Part shown: positions 6,408 through 11,659 of the stretch, in pieces
Numbering within the stretch: position 1 is the first letter of the stretch
Layout: every line of letters starts with the position of its first letter
Source: JBPEXY01 sp052031065
GTDB lineage: Bacteria; Pseudomonadota; Gammaproteobacteria; Immundisolibacterales; Immundisolibacteraceae
Length of the DNA: 11,659 bases
Direction of reading: 5' to 3'
NCBI GenBank assembly: GCA_052031065.1
Contig: JBPEXY010000031.1
Coordinates: forward strand, 1 to 11,659
The notes under the pieces: generated by a model
Database searches by the model: none
Told to the model about the DNA's origin: nothing
The model's input: the letters and a program-made list of their open reading frames with translations, nothing else
Translations under genes and position numbers: made by a program

Positions 6408-7136
6408 ATGACAGGACGCAACAATAAAAACAGTTCCAGGGCACCATTGGCCGGCTTTTTAACCCTTTTGCTACTCTCTCCAATGGTCTCTGCCAACGAT
6501 GAGCTATGGGGTGATGAAGGTCAGTTGGAAGAAGTCGCCTTCGAAGATCCATTCGAATCGGTCAATCGTGGGGTCTATCGTTTCAACGAGATCTTTGATG
6601 ACTACCTGCTCGAACCAGCCGCACAGGGGTACGGGACGGTGACACCGGAGCCGGTGAAAAAGAGTATCGGCAATTTCTTCAGCAACCTCTCCTACCCGCT
6701 GGTTGTCGTCAACGACCTGCTGCAGGGAAAATTTCTGCAGGGCGGTAGCGATTTTGCCCGGGTGATGGTCAACAGCACCATCGGCGTATTTGGCCTGTTC
6801 GACGTGGCAACCCACCTCGATATGGTTAAGCACGACGAGGATTTTGGTCAGACATTGGCGAGCTGGGGTTTTGACGATGGCGCCTACATTGTTCTGCCCT
6901 TTCTCGGACCGAGCAACGTTCGCGACACCGGCGGTGTCGTAGCCGAGCTGTTTACCGACCCGTTACTGCAGATTGAAGGTAACGGCGCCCGCAATGCCCT
7001 GGTTGCAGTGAACGCTATCGACACCCGTGATCGGCTTGCACCGCTCAGCGACCTGGTCGACGAATCGGCGATAGATCCCTACGCGTTTGTCCGCTCCAGC
7101 TACCAGCAGAACCGGACCCGGGCGATCGCCGAGTAA
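6408..7136 (+). CDS. mlaA: MlaA/VacJ outer-membrane phospholipid-removal protein, non-lipoprotein form
   Basis: MlaA sits in the outer membrane with a porin and removes stray phospholipid from the outer leaflet, passing it to MlaC and the MlaFEDB complex. The 242-residue protein has the family hallmark DPFESVNRGVYRFNEIFDD (47-65), FSNLSYPLVVVNDLLQGK, then FGQTLASWGF and YIVLPFLGPSNVRDTGG. The N-terminus is a signal peptide (hydrophobic 15-28, likely cleavage after VSA at residue 29). It has no Cys near the cleavage site, so it lacks the lipobox of E. coli MlaA and should be cleaved by signal peptidase I. The ribosome site AGAG lies just before the ATG. It ends five bases from the convergent DUF3108 gene, with no visible terminator. 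No other mla genes are in the window. Confidence 0.93.
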   Translation: MTGRNNKNSSRAPLAGFLTLLLLSPMVSANDELWGDEGQLEEVAFEDPFESVNRGVYRFNEIFDDYLLEPAAQGYGTVTPEPVKKSIGNFFSNLSYPLVVVNDLLQGKFLQGGSDFARVMVNSTIGVFGLFDVATHLDMVKHDEDFGQTLASWGFDDGAYIVLPFLGPSNVRDTGGVVAELFTDPLLQIEGNGARNALVAVNAIDTRDRLAPLSDLVDESAIDPYAFVRSSYQQNRTRAIAE

Positions 7137-7141
7137 CACCC

Positions 7142-7906
7142 CTACCTGGAAACGTCCAACGATTCCAGCTTCAGGGTCAGCAACTCATCTTTGCGCAGGT
7201 GCTGCCGCTCTATTTTGAGCGGCAGGTGCCCGATCTCAGCTGCCAGCCAGAACAGGGTTCGGTATTTGTTCCGGCTGGTGGTCAGCTCCACCTCTTGAAC
7301 ACGCCGCAAGATTTCCCCACTTTGCAGTTCCCAGACCAGTTCATGTTCGCCGATTAACTGAAACCGGTGCTCATAGATACGCTGTTTACTACCACTGACC
7401 ACCGGCACACTCCAAAACCGCTGCGCGCCCTCCAGGTTGGTACGCAACAACAGCAACTGACTCAACTCATCCTGAGTCGACAGCGGTAAAGATAACGAGC
7501 GGCCAGAGACCGTGAGCACCCCCCGGGCATAATCGAACTGAAACTCCTGCGGCTGCTCATCTTCTTTGCGCAGCAGATAGGAGTATTGGTCTGGTTGCGG
7601 TTTGCCATCAACGGACCATCGTCCTGAACTGGACTGCTCAACCACACCGCGACCAAAGATTCTCGCCCAGGCCGACGGTTGCATCCGCGAAGTGACCTTG
7701 TAACCGGAAGCTGTCAACCGATAGTGTCGCTCCGCCGAGCCAATTTCTCGCTCACCATAAAAGACGCGGTAACGGGCAACCCATACAGTACTGTCTTCTG
7801 AGTCAACTATTGCGACCTCGTCGCTGGTCGACGCCACTGCGATCGCCAACCCGCCACCTTGAAGTAACAGCAACAGAGCCGTAGCCAGCAAACGGGCTAC
7901 TGACAT
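7142..7906 (-). CDS. DUF3108 family secreted protein, unknown function
   Basis: A DUF3108 protein; the family has no established biochemical role that I can state with confidence. The 254-residue product has a signal peptide (hydrophobic stretch 5-24, likely cleavage after AVA near residue 25), so it is periplasmic or attached to the envelope. The mature part begins with the family-type pattern WVARYRVFYGEREIGSAERH and is predicted to be mostly beta strand (YRLTASGYKVTSRM, FQFDYARGVLTVSGRSL, PLKIERQHL). ATG at 7904-7906 overlaps the purN stop by ten bases and has a good ribosome site (GGGAGG) inside purN, so its translation is probably coupled to the purine genes. The same purM-purN-DUF3108 order occurs in Pseudomonas, as I recall. 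The 3' end nearly touches mlaA. Confidence 0.85.
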   Translation of the reverse strand: MSVARLLATALLLLLQGGGLAIAVASTSDEVAIVDSEDSTVWVARYRVFYGEREIGSAERHYRLTASGYKVTSRMQPSAWARIFGRGVVEQSSSGRWSVDGKPQPDQYSYLLRKEDEQPQEFQFDYARGVLTVSGRSLSLPLSTQDELSQLLLLRTNLEGAQRFWSVPVVSGSKQRIYEHRFQLIGEHELVWELQSGEILRRVQEVELTTSRNKYRTLFWLAAEIGHLPLKIERQHLRKDELLTLKLESLDVSR

Positions 7907-8622
7907 TCTGCCTCCCTCTCCACGCCGAGCAGAACTCCATCCGGCACCGGTACGCCATCGAGGGCTAGCCCGGCACCGGGTGTCCAGACCATACGGCCTT
8001 CCAGTAGTAATTTCAGAACCCAGGGATAGAGTCTGTGCTCCTGGTTGAGCACTCGATCCGCCAGTCGCAGGGCATTATCCTGCGGCGAGACCGCCACCTC
8101 CACCTGGCCCAGAATCGGCCCGCCATCCAGCTCACCAGTCACCAGGTGCACCGTCGCACCATGTTTCTCACCGCCATCATCAATCACGCGCTGATGAGTG
8201 TTTAACCCCGGATAAGCAGGCAGTAGCGATGGGTGAATGTTGAGCATCCTGCCAGCGAACCGCTCAACCACGGCGCAGCCCAGAATGCGCATGAATCCAG
8301 CTAGCACAACCCAATCGGGGTTTGCAGAGGCGATTCGTTCGGCCAGCGCCTGATCAAATAACTCCCGCTGCTCGTAGCTGGTGTAGTCAACAATTGCGGT
8401 AGGCAACTGTCTGCGCCGTGCCTCTGCCAATCCTGCCGCAGAGCTGCGATCAGCGACAACCAGTTCTATGGTCGCTGGTAACTGGCCTGCCTCAATCGCA
8501 TCCGCAATGGCGACAAAGTTACTGCCACGTCCGGAGATAACCACCACCAGTCGACCTGGGGGGTAGCAGCTGGCTGCAGCACTATCTGCTGAACGACTAA
8601 CTGGCGAACGACCCCGACTCAC
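7897..8622 (-). CDS. purN: Phosphoribosylglycinamide formyltransferase PurN
   Basis: Transfers a formyl group from 10-formyl-tetrahydrofolate to GAR, the third step of purine synthesis, in the cytosol. GRGSN (31-35) binds the phosphate. N128 and H130 in NIHPSLLPAYPGLNTH, with D166 in ELDGGPIL, form the catalytic set. I place the start at GTG (8622-8620), which overlaps the purM stop as GTGA, typical of translational coupling. This gives 241 residues with about 23 extra Ser/Arg/Ala-rich residues before GRLVVVISGRGSN. A later GTG just after GRL, preceded by AGGT, would give a standard-length protein, so the true start is uncertain. The frame also stays open upstream to 8676 inside purM, which is not a likely start. 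Confidence 0.95.
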   Translation of the reverse strand: MSRGRSPVSRSADSAAASCYPPGRLVVVISGRGSNFVAIADAIEAGQLPATIELVVADRSSAAGLAEARRRQLPTAIVDYTSYEQRELFDQALAERIASANPDWVVLAGFMRILGCAVVERFAGRMLNIHPSLLPAYPGLNTHQRVIDDGGEKHGATVHLVTGELDGGPILGQVEVAVSPQDNALRLADRVLNQEHRLYPWVLKLLLEGRMVWTPGAGLALDGVPVPDGVLLGVEREAECQ

Positions 8623-9656
8623 CGAATCGTCACGGCTCGGTCGGTAGCCTCGACCACGTCGCCGATAGACCAGCACTGCTCCCCCTGAACCGCCAGTTCC
8701 GCCACCACTTCATCAGCCTGGTCAGCGGCAACGATCACAATCATGCCGATGCCGCAGTTAAAGGTGCGATACATCTCTTCATCACTGATCTCACCAGAAC
8801 GCTGTAACCAGTTGAACAGATCACTCTGTGGCCACGCCTCCCGTTGCAAACTGACACCACAACCGGCCGGCAGTATCCGCGGAATATTTTCCAGCAATCC
8901 GCCACCGGTAATGTGACTAAGCCCCTTGATCAAACCTGACCTGATCAGCGGCAACAGCTGACGGACATAGATTTTTGTCGGCGTCAGCAACACCTCTGCC
9001 AGAGTTGAATGAGCAAACGGTGCATCTAGGCGCTCACCGCTGCGCTCAATCACTTTACGCACCAGCGAGTAGCCGTTGGAATGCAACCCGCTCGAAGCCA
9101 ATCCGATCACCCGGTCTCCAGGCTCAATGCCACTACCGTCAATGATCCCTGATCGCTCCACCACACCGACACAGAAACCGGCCAGATCATAGTCTCCAGG
9201 ATGGTACATGCCGGGCATTTCAGCGGTTTCACCGCCAGCAAGTGCGGCCCCTGCCTGCTTACAGCCCTGTGCAATTCCGCTGATCACCCCGGTCGCCACA
9301 TCGACATCAAGCCGGTCGGTCGCCAGATAATCAAGAAAAAACAGTGGCTCCGCTCCCTGAACCAGAATATCGTTCACGCACATGGCGACCAGGTCGATAC
9401 CAACGGTATGATGAATCCCGGTGTCGATGGCTAGCTTGAGTTTGGTACCCACACCATCAGCACCGGCAACCAGTACCGGTTTCTGATATCCGGCAGGAAG
9501 CTCTATCATTGCGCCGAAGCCGCCAATGCCGCCAAGCAACTCCGGTCGCCGCGCCGCGGCAACCAGTGGTTTGATCCTTTCGACCAACCGATTCCCGGCG
9601 TCAATATCGACTCCTGCGTCGCGGTAGGTCAGTCCATCCTGGTGGCGCTGGTTCAT
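8619..9656 (-). CDS. purM: Phosphoribosylformylglycinamidine cyclo-ligase (AIR synthetase)
   Basis: Closes FGAM to AIR with ATP, the fifth step of purine synthesis; a cytosolic dimer of the PurM/SelD/ThiL type. The 345-residue protein is full length. Landmarks are LTYRDAGVDIDAGN (9-22), the Gly-rich GGIGGFGA (42-49), GADGVGTKLKLA (65-76), the MCVNDILVQGAEPLFFLDY helix-strand (92-110), GGETAEMPGMY (141-151) and the C-terminal ITGGGLLENIPRILP and FNCGIGM. ATG at 9654-9656 has a GGAG-type ribosome site about 11 bases upstream. It heads the minus-strand cluster purM-purN-DUF3108 and is divergent from the DUF2066 gene. A -10-like TACAAT about 46 bases upstream lies among TATCCG repeats, which hints at regulation but fits no known PurR site. 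Confidence 0.97.
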   Translation of the reverse strand: MNQRHQDGLTYRDAGVDIDAGNRLVERIKPLVAAARRPELLGGIGGFGAMIELPAGYQKPVLVAGADGVGTKLKLAIDTGIHHTVGIDLVAMCVNDILVQGAEPLFFLDYLATDRLDVDVATGVISGIAQGCKQAGAALAGGETAEMPGMYHPGDYDLAGFCVGVVERSGIIDGSGIEPGDRVIGLASSGLHSNGYSLVRKVIERSGERLDAPFAHSTLAEVLLTPTKIYVRQLLPLIRSGLIKGLSHITGGGLLENIPRILPAGCGVSLQREAWPQSDLFNWLQRSGEISDEEMYRTFNCGIGMIVIVAADQADEVVAELAVQGEQCWSIGDVVEATDRAVTIR

Positions 9657-9694
9657 ATTCGCTAGCTGCTCCGTACCTGCTTAGGTTCAATAGT

Positions 9695-9740
9695 TATCCG
9701 TATTGTATCCGCTGCGGCGGCGCAGCAGCACGAACGGATA
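9695..9740. promoter_or_regulatory. Repeat-rich divergent promoter region of purM and the DUF2066 gene
   Basis: TATCCG occurs at 9695-9700 and again at 9706-9711, eleven bases apart (about one helical turn), and inverted as CGGATA at 9735-9740. Between the second and third copies is the hairpin GCTGCG/CGCAGC (9711-9716 and 9721-9726, loop GCGG). A -10-like TACAAT for purM (9707-9702 on the minus strand) lies between the two direct copies. No good -35 was found. The layout suggests an operator, but the regulator is unknown. Confidence 0.4.
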
Positions 9741-9827
9741 CTGGCGAAAGCACGCCACCCAACCAACTCAACCCGCTGCAGGCAACGGATTTCATCATCC
9801 TCAGAACAACCCCAGCGCGGTTAGAAT

Positions 9828-10961
9828 ATGCTCATGCTTAGCAAACCATCCAAACTGCTGCCCAATAATCACATCATCCCTGCGCACTGGCGTAACAGCC
9901 CCGCGCGGCTGGGCGCTCTGCTTGGTCTGCTAACTGCATTGCTTAACACCGCCCCTGCACTGGCCAATGATCGCTTATTCGAAATCACCGTTCCCATAGC
10001 CAATCAGGAACGCAGCGAACTTAACCGTACCCTGCCCGCCGCTTTCTCCCAACTGCTGCAGAAATTGACCGCCAATCCCGAAGTAATCAGCCAGCCGTGG
10101 GCCAACCTGGCGGTGGGTCAGGCCGAGCGTTACGTTTCCAGTTTCCGTTATCAACAACCTGCTGAGACGATCGAAGTTCCCAAGGAGCCGCTCCTGCGGC
10201 TAATCGCCCAGTTCGACAGTGATGCAGTAACCAAATTGCTGGAAGACTCAGCCACCCCTTATTGGAGTAACATCAGGCCAACACTGGTCCTCTGGTTACT
10301 GCTTGATGAGGGCAGGAAACGGCAGATCATTAATGGTGAAGCTGAAATTGCCAGGATAATAGCAACAACCGCAGACCAGTTAGGGCTGCAGATAATCCTG
10401 CCATTGATGGACCTGCAGGAACAGAGCCTGGTTACCACCAGCCATCTCTGGCTGCAGGACACGCAGCTGCTACAACAGTCCAGCAGCCGCTACGACAGTC
10501 AGATATTTGCTGTCGCCCGTCTGCAGCAACATTCCGACGGCAAATTATCGGGTGACTGGCTTCTGTCAATCAATGGAGACCAGCAGCAGTGGGTCCATCC
10601 CAAAGCCAATGTGGATGACCATTTTGCCCTGGCCTTTGCCGCAATCCGCGAGCCGCTGTTTACACGTTACAGCCACAGTCCGTTGGCAATACACTCAACT
10701 TCCGACCTGCTGGTCACACGGGTCACCGATTTCAACAGCTTTCGAGAAATCCGCGATTACCTGAGCGATCTCCAGGGGGTAACACAGGTGATTCCCCTAC
10801 AAGTCGCTCCCGGCAATGTGCTTTTTCGCTTACAACACAGTGGGGAATGGAACGAACTGATCCGCCTGTTTGAACGTGGAGATCGGCTACTACCAGTCGG
10901 CTCCCATGAGCTTGCGGCACCCGGCAGCAACCCGCTACCCCGTTACCAACTGATCAACTGA
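9828..10961 (+). CDS. DUF2066 family secreted protein, unknown function
   Basis: Resembles the DUF2066 family, found in gammaproteobacteria beside purM and hda; no biochemical function is known to me. The 377-residue product has a long signal peptide: basic start, hydrophobic RLGALLGLLTALLNTAPALA (27-46), with likely cleavage after ALA at 46, so the mature protein is periplasmic. The mature part opens with RLFEITVPIANQERSELNRT and a conserved-looking SSFRYQQP, then WLLLDEGRKRQIIN. The C-terminal third (LLVTRVTDFNSFREIRDYLS, then VLFRLQHSGEWNELIRLFE) has the alternating pattern of a small alpha/beta repeat domain. ATG at 9828 has a weak ribosome site; ATG at 9834 is the alternative. hda follows after six bases, so the two are co-transcribed. 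The perM permease gene that often lies between them is absent. Confidence 0.85.
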   Translation: MLMLSKPSKLLPNNHIIPAHWRNSPARLGALLGLLTALLNTAPALANDRLFEITVPIANQERSELNRTLPAAFSQLLQKLTANPEVISQPWANLAVGQAERYVSSFRYQQPAETIEVPKEPLLRLIAQFDSDAVTKLLEDSATPYWSNIRPTLVLWLLLDEGRKRQIINGEAEIARIIATTADQLGLQIILPLMDLQEQSLVTTSHLWLQDTQLLQQSSSRYDSQIFAVARLQQHSDGKLSGDWLLSINGDQQQWVHPKANVDDHFALAFAAIREPLFTRYSHSPLAIHSTSDLLVTRVTDFNSFREIRDYLSDLQGVTQVIPLQVAPGNVLFRLQHSGEWNELIRLFERGDRLLPVGSHELAAPGSNPLPRYQLIN

Positions 10962-10967
10962 ACTGGG

Positions 10968-11659
10968 ATGGTTCAGCAGCTACCGCTCAACATTCAGCTG
11001 AAAGTCAACTTCAGGTTCGACAACTTTCTTGGTGGCACCGCAGCAAACCGGGAGCTTGTCGCACGGTTAGAGAATATCGAGACAGACACTTCTGACCGAT
11101 CGCTATACCTACAGGGGCCCCGGGGTAGCGGCAAAACCCATTTACTCCAGGCAACTGCTCACCACTGCGCTGACGCAGGCCTGCACATAAGCTACCTGCC
11201 ACTCCGGGAGCTGAAAAACCACCCACCAGCAATGGTCGAAAACCTGCACTACCTTGACCTTATCTGTGTCGATGATGTCGACATGGTCGCAGGAAGAGCC
11301 GACTGGGAGGAGGCTCTGTTCAGCCTCTACAACCTGGCACACGAATACCACTGCCTGCTTGTTTTTACGGCCCGAAACGGTCCTGAAGAGTGCGGCTTCG
11401 GGCTAGCGGACCTCAGCAGTCGGCTGGCCTGGGGAACCCGATACAACCTCGTTGAACTTGATGACAACGGCAAAAAAGAGCTCATTGCGTTGCGCGCCAC
11501 AGCTCTGGGTCTCGACCTGGAACCAAAAGTGATCGAATACATTCTGCGAAGAGCTGAACGGTCGACATCGCAGATCATCTCGTTTTTAGAGCAGCTTGAC
11601 AGTCGTTCACTCGCCGGACAACGAAGAATAACCCTGCCGTTCGTTCGGAGCGAGCTGGA
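10968..11659 (+). CDS. hda: DnaA inactivator Hda, 3' end outside window
   Basis: With the DNA-loaded beta clamp, Hda stimulates ATP hydrolysis by DnaA and so prevents re-initiation of replication. The frame from ATG 10968 stays open to the window end: 230 codons. It begins MVQQLPLNIQL, whose QLPL (4-7) is the clamp-binding motif. The AAA+ domain has Walker A GPRGSGKT (50-57), Walker B LICVDDVD (98-105) and box VII LSSRLAWG, with the likely arginine finger at R152. The last part, QLDSRSLAGQRRITLPFV, matches the usual C-terminus, so only a few residues should be missing. Compared with my memory of E. coli Hda, the sensor-2 Arg position seems to be Ser in ERSTSQII. It follows the DUF2066 gene by six bases with no strong ribosome site, implying coupled translation. 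Confidence 0.95.
   Translation, partial: MVQQLPLNIQLKVNFRFDNFLGGTAANRELVARLENIETDTSDRSLYLQGPRGSGKTHLLQATAHHCADAGLHISYLPLRELKNHPPAMVENLHYLDLICVDDVDMVAGRADWEEALFSLYNLAHEYHCLLVFTARNGPEECGFGLADLSSRLAWGTRYNLVELDDNGKKELIALRATALGLDLEPKVIEYILRRAERSTSQIISFLEQLDSRSLAGQRRITLPFVRSEL

Noticed and set aside
6292..6426. 44-codon plus-strand frame running into the mlaA start
   Set aside because: No ribosome site, no recognisable features, and it overlaps the palindrome and the mlaA signal peptide region.
7137..7141. Expected terminator between convergent mlaA and the DUF3108 gene
   Set aside because: The gap is five bases and no hairpin with a T run was found at the gene ends.

Overview
This 11.66 kb window looks like ordinary chromosome from a gammaproteobacterium. 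The evidence is the protein sequences (Dcd, PurM, MetG, ApbC and Hda all read as typical gammaproteobacterial versions) and two gene neighbourhoods that I recall from Pseudomonas and relatives: metG/apbC/dcd, and DUF3108-purN-purM/DUF2066...hda. I cannot assign a genus. No rRNA, tRNA, CRISPR array, insertion sequence or phage gene was seen.

Layout, left to right. Positions 1-1369 hold the 3' part of glutamine-dependent NAD+ synthetase (nadE, +). A perfect 36-bp palindrome with flanking A and T runs (1379-1414) acts as a two-way terminator against a convergent short sugar-phosphate transferase (1467-2165, -). A 335-bp gap (2166-2500) follows, holding a possible 31-codon gene with a strong ribosome binding site. 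Next is metG (2501-4153, -), which lacks the usual C-terminal tRNA-binding domain. The 358-bp divergent gap 4154-4511 contains two hairpins. Then come apbC (4512-5624, +, TTG start) and dcd (5677-6246, +), and a 161-bp spacer with a 48-nt imperfect palindrome. mlaA (6408-7136, +) follows, convergent with the DUF3108 gene. The minus-strand cluster purM-purN-DUF3108 (9656 to 7142) is tightly packed, with a GTGA overlap and a 10-nt overlap. A 171-bp divergent region with repeats separates purM from a DUF2066 gene (9828-10961, +) and hda (10968 to the window end, +).

How the genes work together. Most are housekeeping genes: cofactor synthesis (nadE), tRNA charging (metG), Fe-S cluster delivery (apbC), the dCTP to dUTP step towards dTTP (dcd), outer-membrane lipid asymmetry (mlaA), purine synthesis (purM, purN) and control of DnaA (hda). 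Two secreted proteins of unknown function (DUF3108, DUF2066) sit beside the purine genes. The sugar transferase belongs to surface polysaccharide synthesis but stands alone here.

I found no convincing new multi-gene system. The items most worth a second look are the small gene at 2373-2468, the shortened MetRS, the short sugar transferase, the MlaA without a lipid-attachment cysteine, and three structured or repeated intergenic regions.
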